Assembly: GCF_013359735.1 (NCBI RefSeq)
Contig: NZ_JABFMX010000027.1
Span: 1 to 34,875, forward strand
Length of the DNA stretch: 34,875 nucleotides
Source of the DNA: Arthrobacter sp. C9C5
GTDB lineage: Bacteria > Actinomycetota > Actinomycetes > Actinomycetales > Micrococcaceae
Direction of reading: 5' to 3'
Shown in pieces: positions 1 through 6,869 of this stretch (position 1 is the stretch's first letter; the number at the start of each line of letters is the position of its first letter). Under the pieces are notes generated by a model. It saw nothing but the letters and a program-made list of their open reading frames with translations. It did no database searches and was not told the origin of the DNA. A program made the translations under genes and the position numbers.

Positions 1-493
1 CGCGATCGCCCGCCCCACTAAAGGTCCCGGCGTCGGGGGCGAGTTCCTCGTCCACAGCGGCCCGGTCCGCGGCGGACAGGCAGGCGGTCTCGCGGACCAG
101 CAGGGTGGCGCGCCATTCGTTGATCTGGCCTGTCTCCACAGCGGCGAGGGTGCGCGGCATCTCGGTGACGAGCGCTTTCGCGAGGCCCAGGAGCCGTCCG
201 CCCTTGGCCGGGGATTCGCGCCGTGCGAGGGCGATCTGCGCGCCGACCCCGGCCCCGAGCTGGTCGGCGGGAACGCCGGCAAGGGATTGTTCGCGGCGCT
301 GGGACAGGTCGAAGGCGACGGCGTCCCGGGCCTGGCGGGCGGTCAGGGCTGACTTCAGATCCTCCAGCTCGCGTGTTTCGTCAATGAGGGCCGCGGCGCT
401 GGCCGGGGCCGGGATTCCGGCCAGGATCCGCGCAAGGTCCGCGACCGTTACGCCTTCCGTCAGAGCCACGTCGGGCCCTTGCATGCCGTCCAT
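1..493 (-). CDS. DUF222 / HNH endonuclease family protein, N-terminal part (3' end outside window)
   Basis: The minus strand reads open from an ATG at 493 to the left edge, giving about 164 residues with no stop. The translation is alpha-helical and charged, with the look of the DUF222 region that precedes an HNH nuclease domain in the very common actinobacterial 13E12-type repeat family. Recognisable stretches are a helix around LEDLKSALTARQARDAVAF, then AQIALARRESPAKGGRLL and INEWRATLLVRETACL. The HNH catalytic part would lie outside the window, so nuclease activity is inferred from the family only. A second in-frame ATG lies at 484. The ATG at 493 is preferred because TAGCGT ends 6 bases before it, a leaderless pattern, and no Shine-Dalgarno is present. 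These genes are often multicopy and their cellular role is unclear. Confidence 0.75.
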   Translation of the reverse strand, partial: MDGMQGPDVALTEGVTVADLARILAGIPAPASAAALIDETRELEDLKSALTARQARDAVAFDLSQRREQSLAGVPADQLGAGVGAQIALARRESPAKGGRLLGLAKALVTEMPRTLAAVETGQINEWRATLLVRETACLSAADRAAVDEELAPDAGTFSGAGDR

Positions 494-505
494 GGAAACA
501 CGCTA
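494..505 (-). promoter_or_regulatory. Leaderless -10 element for the DUF222/HNH gene
   Basis: On the minus strand TAGCGT (505-500) is followed by six bases and then the ATG at 493. TANNNT placed 6-7 bases before a start codon is the usual signature of leaderless transcription in Actinobacteria. No Shine-Dalgarno is visible. No convincing -35 was found. Confidence 0.45.
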
Positions 506-598
506 GCGGGCACCTGTGACAATTAAAGCGGCCGCGGAACCAGCGCCTCCGTAGGCTCCACAGGACCGCCACGCCTAAAAGCCCAAACCTAGGAACCC

Positions 599-1138
599 AT
601 GCAGATCAACAGACAGTCACTGAAGCAGGACGGCTTCACCGGGTTCCGACCGCTAGCGGAGCTGGATATCAACCGGATCCCGCAGAGACCTGGCATCTTC
701 GCGGTGCTGATGCCTGAGGGTCCCGCGTCCGGCAGCAACGGGCCGGGCAACGCCCGGCCCCACTTCCTCGCCAAGAGCACGGCGGGCATCTTCAAGAAAA
801 AGGACCCAACCCTGAAGGCCGAGGCGCTGGACGTCGAATGGGTCGACGGTGCCGACGTCCTCTACGTGGGCAAGGCCGGGCCGGGCAGCAAAGGCAACCG
901 GGGGCTGCGCAGGCAGATCCAGGAGTTCGTGGACTTTGGCAAGGGCAAGCCGCCGGGCCACTGGGACGGGCGGCTGATCTGGCAGCTCGCCGCGGCCAAC
1001 AAGCTGATCATCGCGTGGAAGGAGCTACCCGTGGAGCAGCTCGACGCGGCCGAAGCCGGCTACCACGCCGCGTTCATCGCAGACCACGGCAGGCTGCCGT
1101 ATGCCAACCTGGTCCAGGCCCGCGTCAAGGGCGCCTAG
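599..1138 (+). CDS. GIY-YIG-fold-like protein
   Basis: A 179-residue protein with the spaced hallmarks of the GIY-YIG nuclease fold: PGIFAVL (residues 31-37, the GIY strand), VLYVGKAG (87-94, the YIG strand), arginines at 101 and 104-105 followed by a helix, a candidate metal-binding Glu152 in AAEAGYHAAF, and an asparagine near the end in PYANL (170), as in many stand-alone GIY-YIG proteins. The loop between the two strands is unusually long, about 50 residues. The motif match is by eye, so catalytic activity is not established. It could be a degenerate or non-nuclease member. The gene stands alone between the divergent DUF222 gene and the convergent amidohydrolase gene. A weak AGGAA lies just before the ATG. 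Confidence 0.55.
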   Translation: MQINRQSLKQDGFTGFRPLAELDINRIPQRPGIFAVLMPEGPASGSNGPGNARPHFLAKSTAGIFKKKDPTLKAEALDVEWVDGADVLYVGKAGPGSKGNRGLRRQIQEFVDFGKGKPPGHWDGRLIWQLAAANKLIIAWKELPVEQLDAAEAGYHAAFIADHGRLPYANLVQARVKGA

Positions 1139-1166
1139 CCACCAAAGCCCAGCTAGGCGCACCCAG

Positions 1167-2705
1167 CTAGAACCCGCCGCGGTGCGTGAAACGCCCCGCC
1201 ACCAGCGTCGCGGCCACCGGCATCGCGGCAAACTCGGCGTCGGAAACGGCCAGCGGGTCGGCGTCGAGCACGGCGACGTCGGCCGGGTCGCCGACGCTGA
1301 TCCTGCGCCGTCCGCGCGACGACGCAGCCAACGCCTCCTGCCGGGTCAAAGCCTGCTCCGGGTGCCACGGACCCCGGCCGTCCTGCCGCGCCCGGGTGGT
1401 GGCCGCGGACATCGCCGTCCACGGTTCCAGCGGCGCCACCGGAGCGTCGGAACCAAGCGCCAGCGTCGCCCCGGCGTCGAGCAGTGAGCGCAGCGGGAAC
1501 GCCCGCTCCGTCCGGCCGGCCCAGTTGGAGTCGGCCGCGTCGCGGTCATCGAGGGCGTGGGCGGGCTGCACGCTGGCGGTGAGGCCCAGTTCGCCAAACC
1601 GCGCGAAGTCCTGCTGCCGGACAAACTGCGCATGCTCAATCCGGCCCCGTATCCCGGCTGCCGCGAACGCGTTCAGCGCCACCTCATTGGCGCCGTCGCC
1701 GATGGCGTGCACCGCAGGGACGAACCCGGCGTCGCGGGCCCGCACCAGCAGCCCCAGCAACTCTGCCTCGCTGACGGTGAGCAGGCCGTGGCTGCCGTGC
1801 GGGTAGGGGTCCACGCAGTACGCCGTGCGCGTGTTCAGGGAGCCGTCGATCAACACCTTCAGCGGACCCACCCGAAGGAGTCCGCCGCCCTCCGGAACCT
1901 GCTGGCCGGTCCGCATCCCCGCGCCGACGGCGCGGTCCAGATCCTGCGGATAGACCCCCGCATCCACGCGGAAGGAATCGAACCCCGCCGCGATCCGCCG
2001 CAGCCACGTATCCCGGTTCCAGACCATCTCGAAGTCGACAATCCCCACGATGCCTCGGGCAGTGGCCGCCTTCCCGGCGTCGCGGACCATGGCGTCGACC
2101 GCGTCGTCAGGAAGGCGGCCCAACTCCCGGGTCAGTTCAAAGGCCGGATCCTCGCGGAGCAGTCCGTCCGCGCCCACGGCCACGCCGTAGCGCCCGGCCG
2201 CCGCGCTGTTGAGCCACACGCAGTGCAGATCGTGGCTGATCAGCGCCGTGGGGACGCCGGCGGTCGCGCCGTCGAGCAGTTCAAGGCTGGGCATGTCCGC
2301 CCAGACAGCGTCGCGGAATCCGACGCCGACGAGCGTCCGGCCGCCGTGCGCGGCACCGCCGGAGTCTCTGCCTTCCGCCGCCCCGGAACGCTTTTCCTCC
2401 AGCTGGGACTGCACGACGGCGGCCGCTTCCCGAGCGGAGCCAGCGCCGGAAAGATCGATCCGGCCGGCGGCCAGGGCCCACTGGGTCATGTGGACATGCT
2501 CATCCCACAGCCCCGGAATCACGAAGCGCCCGTCGAGGTCCACCACCTGGAGACCGCCCGCCGAAGCGTCCGGCAACGAACTCGGCACAATCTCAGCAAC
2601 AACGCCGTCCGTAATGAAAATGTCATAGAGCGTCATTTCCCCCGGCTGCCGGACCGAGGTGAGAGCAAGACCCGGCTGAGCGGCGGAAGCGGCGTTTTTC
2701 GGCAT
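1167..2705 (-). CDS. Amidohydrolase family 3 (YtcJ-like) metal-dependent hydrolase
   Basis: A 512-residue protein with the composite beta-sandwich plus TIM-barrel architecture of the amidohydrolase superfamily. The sandwich starts near residues 25-60, followed by the metal-binding GLWDEHVH motif (His70 and His72). Later come HAIGDGANEVALNAF and RIEHAQFV, which carry the barrel histidines, and LGSDAPVAPLEPW, which carries the catalytic aspartate. The C-terminus returns to the sandwich (DPADVAVLDADPLAV, then VAGRFTHRGGF). Length and motif order fit YtcJ-type enzymes, which hydrolyse amides or related bonds. The true substrate cannot be read from the sequence. It appears to be a single-gene unit with a leaderless start; its 3' end converges on the GIY-YIG-like gene. 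Confidence 0.88.
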   Translation of the reverse strand: MPKNAASAAQPGLALTSVRQPGEMTLYDIFITDGVVAEIVPSSLPDASAGGLQVVDLDGRFVIPGLWDEHVHMTQWALAAGRIDLSGAGSAREAAAVVQSQLEEKRSGAAEGRDSGGAAHGGRTLVGVGFRDAVWADMPSLELLDGATAGVPTALISHDLHCVWLNSAAAGRYGVAVGADGLLREDPAFELTRELGRLPDDAVDAMVRDAGKAATARGIVGIVDFEMVWNRDTWLRRIAAGFDSFRVDAGVYPQDLDRAVGAGMRTGQQVPEGGGLLRVGPLKVLIDGSLNTRTAYCVDPYPHGSHGLLTVSEAELLGLLVRARDAGFVPAVHAIGDGANEVALNAFAAAGIRGRIEHAQFVRQQDFARFGELGLTASVQPAHALDDRDAADSNWAGRTERAFPLRSLLDAGATLALGSDAPVAPLEPWTAMSAATTRARQDGRGPWHPEQALTRQEALAASSRGRRRISVGDPADVAVLDADPLAVSDAEFAAMPVAATLVAGRFTHRGGF

Positions 2706-2717
2706 AGGAACAGGCTA
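2706..2717 (-). promoter_or_regulatory. Leaderless -10 element for the amidohydrolase gene
   Basis: TAGCCT (2717-2712 on the minus strand) is followed by six bases and the ATG at 2705. No Shine-Dalgarno is seen, so transcription probably starts at the ATG. Confidence 0.45.
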
Positions 2718-2793
2718 GGGGCACATGGAGGCGGCAACAATTCGCGCCCCATTGGTCACTGCCAACACACGGCTCCCAGTCCCCGGAGCGCCG

Positions 2794-2828
2794 TCGCGGG
2801 CAAGGGACTTTCGCCCCCTTGCCCGCGA
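2794..2828. promoter_or_regulatory. Perfect 13-bp inverted repeat with DosR/DevR-box-like core
   Basis: TCGCGGGCAAGGG (2794-2806) and CCCTTGCCCGCGA (2816-2828) are exact reverse complements around a 9-base spacer. The centre reads GGGACTTTCG followed by CCCC, close to the GGGACT-WW-AG-TCCC core of DosR/DevR response-regulator sites. It lies in the divergent interval between the amidohydrolase gene and the STAS/ADH/flavodoxin operon, roughly 155 bases before the first small ORF. It could be an operator or an RNA hairpin. No T-run follows, so a simple terminator is less likely. Confidence 0.45.
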
Positions 2829-2983
2829 ACAGCACTGAGGTCATTCTGGAGTTGGGGCGGTTCCTGCACGGCCATTGGGGGATGAACCGCCTGCAAGCAT
2901 TTTCGGTCTCGCTAGGACCCTGGGGTGAGGAAATGGCATTTGCACTTTCCAGCTTGGGCAGGAAAGGCAGGAGACCATCCAAC

Positions 2984-3070
2984 ATGTCTATTCAATATTC
3001 CGTCGCAGCCGACGGGCACACGACAGCTGCCGCGGCGGCTGCGCGGCGGGGGAGCTCTGAGATCGCATGA
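2984..3070 (+). CDS. Small ORF (28 codons), possible leader peptide of the operon
   Basis: The ATG at 2984 is preceded by AGGAG about ten bases upstream and opens a 28-residue reading frame beginning MSIQYSVAADGH, with an alanine-rich middle. Its TGA overlaps the ATG of the next gene as ATGA at 3067-3070, the same arrangement as every other junction in this operon. That conserved coupling is the main argument that it is translated. No family is recognisable, and it is too short to judge codon bias. It may act only by bringing ribosomes to the STAS-like gene. Confidence 0.4.
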   Translation: MSIQYSVAADGHTTAAAAAARRGSSEIA

Positions 3071-3447
3071 GCCCGCTGCGTCACTTGAACCAAGCCAGCC
3101 GCGCCCGGTCTTTCCACGCACACCCCTCTCACGGCGACCCGCGGATTAAGGTGGTCATCCGGATCGACCCCGCGGAGGAGTCCGCGCGCATCGAGGTGCG
3201 CGGCGTCGTCACGACCGCCAACATCCGGGCGCTCTACGTGGTGTGCCGCCGGGTGACCTCCAGACTCGCAGGTTACGAGCTCGTCGTGGACCTGGCGCAC
3301 GCCCGGGTCACCGCGGCAGCTTTCGAGGAGCTCCGCGAGCACGCCCGCCAGTCCATCGTTTCTTCCGGCATCGACTCTTCCGTCACCCCCTGCCGCCTGC
3401 GGATCGTCGATCCGCACGTCATCCTCAGAACCAAGGAGCTCGCATGA
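3067..3447 (+). CDS. STAS-like domain protein
   Basis: A 126-residue protein whose residues 28-125 alternate strands and helices in the order expected for a STAS domain (the anti-sigma-factor-antagonist fold): VVIRID, SARIEVRGVV, an alpha-helix over ALYVVCRRVTSRL, the strand YELVVDLAHARV, then a helix over FEELREHARQSI. STAS proteins usually relay signals by binding partner switches, but the typical phosphorylated serine in a DxSG-type loop is not evident, so function is unassigned. The ATG at 3067 has GGGGGAG upstream and overlaps the preceding small ORF. Its own TGA overlaps the ATG of the alcohol dehydrogenase at 3444, implying translational coupling. The fold assignment is by eye and tentative. 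Confidence 0.5.
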   Translation: MSPLRHLNQASRARSFHAHPSHGDPRIKVVIRIDPAEESARIEVRGVVTTANIRALYVVCRRVTSRLAGYELVVDLAHARVTAAAFEELREHARQSIVSSGIDSSVTPCRLRIVDPHVILRTKELA

Positions 3448-4499
3448 AAGCCCTCGTGTACGGCGGCCCCGGCCAGAAGTCCTGGACGGACGTCCCGGAT
3501 CCGAAGATCCAGAATCCCAGCGACGTGATCGTCAAGGTTGAGACCACCACCATCTGCGGCACGGACCTTCATATCCTCAAGGGCGATGTGCCCGCTGTAA
3601 CCAAGGGCCGGATCCTCGGCCATGAGGGCGTGGGAACCATCACCGAGACCGGATCCTCCGTGACCGGACTGAAGGTGGGGGACCGCGTCATCATCTCCTG
3701 CATCAAGTCCTGCGGGCACTGCGCCAACTGTAAGACCGGGCTCTACTCGCACTGCATGGGCGAAGAAGGGCAGTCCGGAATCGGCTGGGTCTTCGGCCAC
3801 CTGATCGACGGCACACAGGCCGAATACGTCCGCGTCCCCTACGCCGAAAACTCGCTCCATCTGCTGCCGGAGGGTGTGAGCGACGAGCAGGCAGTGATGC
3901 TGTCCGACATCCTCCCCACCGGGTTTGAGATCGGCGTGCAGTACGGCCGGGTCAAGCCCGGCGACACCGTGGCCGTGGTGGGTGCCGGCCCGGTCGGCCT
4001 CGCAGCAATCGCCACCGCGGGCCTCTATGGCGCCGCCACCATCATCGCCATCGACCTCGACGCAAACCGGCTGGAAAAATCACGCGAGTTTGGCGCCACC
4101 GACGTCGTGCTTTCCGGCGACGCCGACTGGAAGGACCAGGTCATGGTGCTCACCGACGGGCAGGGCGTGGACGTGGCGATCGAAGCTGTGGGTATCCCGG
4201 CAACCTTCAGCATGTGCACCGACATCGTCCGTCCGGGCGGCAATGTGGCCAACGTGGGAGTGCACGGAAAATCCGTGGAACTTCACGTGGAGGACCTCTG
4301 GATCCGGAACATCAACATCAGCATGGGGCTGGTCAATGCCAACACCACCCCGATGTTGCTCAAGCTGGTGGCCCAGGACAAGGTGCCGGCAGACAAGTTC
4401 GCCACCCACCACTTCAACTTCGACCAGTTCATGGACGCCTATGACACCTTTGCCAGAGCCGCGGAAACGAAGGCCCTGAAAGTGGTGATCACCGCATGA
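3444..4499 (+). CDS. Zinc-dependent alcohol dehydrogenase (MDR superfamily)
   Basis: A 351-residue medium-chain dehydrogenase. The catalytic zinc ligands Cys38 (ICGTDLH) and His60/Glu61 (GHEGVG) are present, and the structural zinc lobe has Cys90, Cys93, Cys96 and Cys104 in the normal spacing. The Rossmann nucleotide-binding loop GAGPVG is at 180-185, and the acidic end of the next strand (AIDLDANR) suggests NAD rather than NADP. It would oxidise an alcohol or reduce an aldehyde in the cytoplasm; the substrate is not readable. The start at 3444 is chosen because it overlaps the STAS gene stop as ATGA and matches the family N-terminus MKALVY; longer in-frame extensions lack family resemblance. 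The stop overlaps the flavodoxin gene in the same way, so the enzyme is made within a coupled redox operon. Confidence 0.93.
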   Translation: MKALVYGGPGQKSWTDVPDPKIQNPSDVIVKVETTTICGTDLHILKGDVPAVTKGRILGHEGVGTITETGSSVTGLKVGDRVIISCIKSCGHCANCKTGLYSHCMGEEGQSGIGWVFGHLIDGTQAEYVRVPYAENSLHLLPEGVSDEQAVMLSDILPTGFEIGVQYGRVKPGDTVAVVGAGPVGLAAIATAGLYGAATIIAIDLDANRLEKSREFGATDVVLSGDADWKDQVMVLTDGQGVDVAIEAVGIPATFSMCTDIVRPGGNVANVGVHGKSVELHVEDLWIRNINISMGLVNANTTPMLLKLVAQDKVPADKFATHHFNFDQFMDAYDTFARAAETKALKVVITA

Positions 4500-4945
4500 A
4501 AGCCCACGTCGTCTACGATTCTGCGTTTGGCAACACCAAAACCGTGGCGGAAGCCGTCGCCGGCTCGCTCGGCGAACTCCACGCCACCCCCGTTTCGGTC
4601 AGCGAGTTCTCCCCCGACGACCTGGCGGCGGGGGACCTGCTCGTCCTCGGAAGCCCGATCAACGGCTGGCGTCCGACGGCGAAGATCACGGAGCTGCTCG
4701 CGACGCTCGGGGACGGCCACCTCAACGGGGTCAAAGCGGCAGCTTTCGACACCCGGGTCCGGATGTTCGTCCACGGCGACGCGGCGAAGAAGATGGCGCA
4801 CGCGCTCCGGGACAACGGCGCCGACATGATTTCCGAGCCGATGCCCTTCTACGTCCAAGGCAGCGAGGGGCCGTTGCGGCCCGGCGAAATCGAGAAGGCC
4901 GCACGATGGGGCAAGTCACTGCTGGAGGCGTTGGAACGGCCATGA
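4496..4945 (+). CDS. Flavodoxin-family protein
   Basis: A 149-residue protein with the flavodoxin fold. Residues 8-16, DSAFGNTKT, form the FMN phosphate-binding loop right after the first strand, MKAHVVYD. The segment DLLVLGSPINGWRP (about 50-63) is the second FMN-contacting loop. Length fits a short-chain flavodoxin. It could carry low-potential electrons or act as an FMN-dependent reductase or sensor. The position directly behind a zinc dehydrogenase, overlapping it by ATGA, suggests a shared redox or stress response rather than a fixed enzyme complex. Its TGA overlaps the ATG of the DUF4389 gene. The glycine-rich loop is intact, so cofactor binding is likely. Confidence 0.85.
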   Translation: MKAHVVYDSAFGNTKTVAEAVAGSLGELHATPVSVSEFSPDDLAAGDLLVLGSPINGWRPTAKITELLATLGDGHLNGVKAAAFDTRVRMFVHGDAAKKMAHALRDNGADMISEPMPFYVQGSEGPLRPGEIEKAARWGKSLLEALERP

Positions 4946-6675
4946 AACCGGGCCGGATTGTCATGCTGGTGCTCGGCACGCTTGCTGCGCTGCTGGGCCT
5001 GGGACTCCTCGCCGGGGCCGGCTTTACCGGCTGGGCCAATTACCAGCAGCGCGACGGCGGTTACTTCACCACCCCGTCCGAGCGCTACACGGTGGACTCT
5101 TACGCGTTGACCTCGCCGCGGCTGAATGTCATGACCGACGCCGGACCCGCCGGGGTCGACCCGGCCGCGGTGGCTGGCAGCGTGATGCTGCGCGGCTCCG
5201 CTGCGGACTCGGCGCAGCAGATCTTCATCGGCATCGCGCCGCAGGCAGATGTGGCCGCCTATTTGAGCGGTGTCAAACACTCCGAGCTGACCGAGGTACG
5301 CTTCTCGCCTTTCCGGGCCGAGTACCGGGATGTGTCCGGCACCAAGCCTCCGGCCCGGCCGGCGGATCAGAAGTTTTGGACGGCGTCCGCCACTGGGGCC
5401 GGCAGCCAGGAACTCAGGTGGGACCTGCGCTCCGGAAACTGGGCCGTCGTGATCATGAACGCCGACGCGAGCAGCCCGGTTTCCGTCGACCTCCGCGGCG
5501 GCGCCCGCTCGGACCTCCTGTGGCCGATCTTCCTCGGGCTACTGATCGGCGGCATTGTGCTGCTGGCCGTGGGTGTCCCGCTGATTGTGGCCGGCGCAGC
5601 CGGGCTGGGTCGCGGCAGGCCGCCGCAGGGTCCCGGCCAGCAACAACCTGGGGCTCCTTACACCGGCGCCCCACACGCCCCGGCTCCCTACGCGGGTGCC
5701 CCCTACGCGGGCGCTCCCTACGCGGGTGCCCCCTACGCGGGTGGTCCCGCTTCGGGTGCTCCGTATTCGGCGGGACCGTTGCCGGGGGGCGCCCCTCCCG
5801 GGGGCTACGTCTATCCCGCGCGGCTCAGTGGCTATTTGGACCCGCAACTGTCCCGCTGGCTGTGGCTGGTCAAGTGGTTCCTGGCCATCCCGCACTACAT
5901 CGTGCTGTTCTTCCTTTGGTTCGCCTTCGTCGTCACCACAATCGTGGCCGGCTTCGCGATCCTTTTCACCGGCCGCTATCCGCGCTCGCTGTTCAACTTC
6001 AACGTGGGCGTGATCCGCTGGAGCTGGCGGGTGGCGTTCTACTCCTACGCGGCGATCGGCACGGACCAGTACCCGCCGTTCACGCTGGCCCGCACCGGCT
6101 ATCCGGCGGACTTCGACGTCGACTACCCGGAGAAACTGTCCCACGGGCTGGTGCTGGTGAAGTCCTGGCTGCTGGCCATCCCGCATCTGCTCATCGTCGG
6201 TGTCCTTACGGGGACGACGCGCAGCTGGGGCGGCCGCGAGGGTTATTGGGCGGACGGGCAGTGGATCCAGCAGAATTCCGGCATCTCGCTGATCGGGCTG
6301 CTGGTGCTCATCGCGGGTGTCATCCTGTTGTTCACAGGTCAGTACTGGCGCGGCCTGTTCGACCTGCTGATGGGCCTGAACCGCTGGATCTACCGCGTCA
6401 TCACCTATGTGGCCCTCATGCGGGACGAATACCCGCCGTTCCATCTGGACATGGGGCCCACCGACCCGGGCGACCTCCAGCCGGTTCCGACCGCCGGCCC
6501 TCCGCCGGGCCCCGTTTACGGCCAGTCGGCACCCGGCCAGACGGCGGCCCAGGCCGGAACGCCCGAGCAGCAATCCGGGCCGCCGGGCTTCTATGGGATC
6601 GGCGGACCGTCCGCGTCGGTTCCTCCGGAAGTTCACGAGGGGAGGGGCGGCCCGGAGGTCCCTCCGCGTCCCTAG
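4942..6675 (+). CDS. Membrane protein with two DUF4389 domains
   Basis: A 577-residue membrane protein. An N-terminal transmembrane helix (about 7-27) is followed by an extracytoplasmic region to about 185, a second helix near 195-217, and a proline/glycine/alanine-rich linker with four PYAGA-type repeats (from residue 249). Then come two copies of the DUF4389 module: one from about 293 (YPARLSGYLDPQLSRW, paired helices, ending in DQYPPFTL) and one from about 394 (DYPEKLSHGLVLVKSWL, ending in DEYPPFHL). The repeated D-x-YPPF signature marks each module's end. A proline-rich tail closes the protein. The function of DUF4389 is unknown. The start at 4942 is preferred over an upstream in-frame start at 4906 because of the ATGA overlap with the flavodoxin gene. 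It is the last gene of the operon. Confidence 0.85.
   Translation: MKPGRIVMLVLGTLAALLGLGLLAGAGFTGWANYQQRDGGYFTTPSERYTVDSYALTSPRLNVMTDAGPAGVDPAAVAGSVMLRGSAADSAQQIFIGIAPQADVAAYLSGVKHSELTEVRFSPFRAEYRDVSGTKPPARPADQKFWTASATGAGSQELRWDLRSGNWAVVIMNADASSPVSVDLRGGARSDLLWPIFLGLLIGGIVLLAVGVPLIVAGAAGLGRGRPPQGPGQQQPGAPYTGAPHAPAPYAGAPYAGAPYAGAPYAGGPASGAPYSAGPLPGGAPPGGYVYPARLSGYLDPQLSRWLWLVKWFLAIPHYIVLFFLWFAFVVTTIVAGFAILFTGRYPRSLFNFNVGVIRWSWRVAFYSYAAIGTDQYPPFTLARTGYPADFDVDYPEKLSHGLVLVKSWLLAIPHLLIVGVLTGTTRSWGGREGYWADGQWIQQNSGISLIGLLVLIAGVILLFTGQYWRGLFDLLMGLNRWIYRVITYVALMRDEYPPFHLDMGPTDPGDLQPVPTAGPPPGPVYGQSAPGQTAAQAGTPEQQSGPPGFYGIGGPSASVPPEVHEGRGGPEVPPRP
5686..5745 (+). repeat. Four tandem 15-bp units encoding PYAG-type repeats
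   Basis: Four consecutive 15-base units beginning CCCTACGCGGG lie at 5686, 5701, 5716 and 5731 and encode PYAGA, PYAGA, PYAGA and PYAGG in the linker of the DUF4389 protein. Near-identical codons suggest recent slippage expansion. Unit number is likely to vary between strains. Confidence 0.85.
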
Positions 6676-6696
6676 GCCACCCCAGGTCGTCTCCCG

Positions 6697-6733
6697 CAGC
6701 GGCCGGGCAGCTCCTTGAGCCGCCCGGCCGCTG
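6697..6733 (+). terminator. Terminator-like hairpin after the DUF4389 operon
   Basis: CAGCGGCCGGGC (6697-6708) pairs perfectly with GCCCGGCCGCTG (6722-6733) around a 13-base loop, about 20 bases after the DUF4389 stop. No T-tract follows, which is common for actinobacterial terminators. The position supports transcription ending before the DUF4397 gene. Confidence 0.6.
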
Positions 6734-6788
6734 GACTACGTCCGCTGGGCATGCACTATCCTCCTGCAAAACATTTCTACATGCATCT

Positions 6789-6817
6789 GCATCCAAACGG
6801 CCCCGCGCGCCGGTAGT
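6789..6817 (+). promoter_or_regulatory. Candidate ECF (SigK-like) promoter of the DUF4397 cassette
   Basis: GCATCC at 6789-6794 resembles the CCATCC -35 element known for mycobacterial SigK. CGGTAGT at 6811-6817 sits at about the right distance for a -10, though it is a poor match to CCGAAT. The proposal rests mainly on a SigK/RskA-like pair being encoded three genes downstream, so it is a weak call. Confidence 0.2.
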
Positions 6818-6869
6818 AGGGGTGTAAGCAAAGAATCGCCCGCTTGCCGGGCCGTTGAAGGAGATGTAA

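Noticed and set aside
1557..2885. 442-codon plus-strand open frame
   Set aside because: Antisense shadow of the amidohydrolase, which has intact motifs.
5376..6827. 483-codon plus-strand open frame overlapping the DUF4389 gene
   Set aside because: A +1 shadow frame in GC-rich DNA with proline/arginine-rich translation; the DUF4389 frame is the one with domain motifs.
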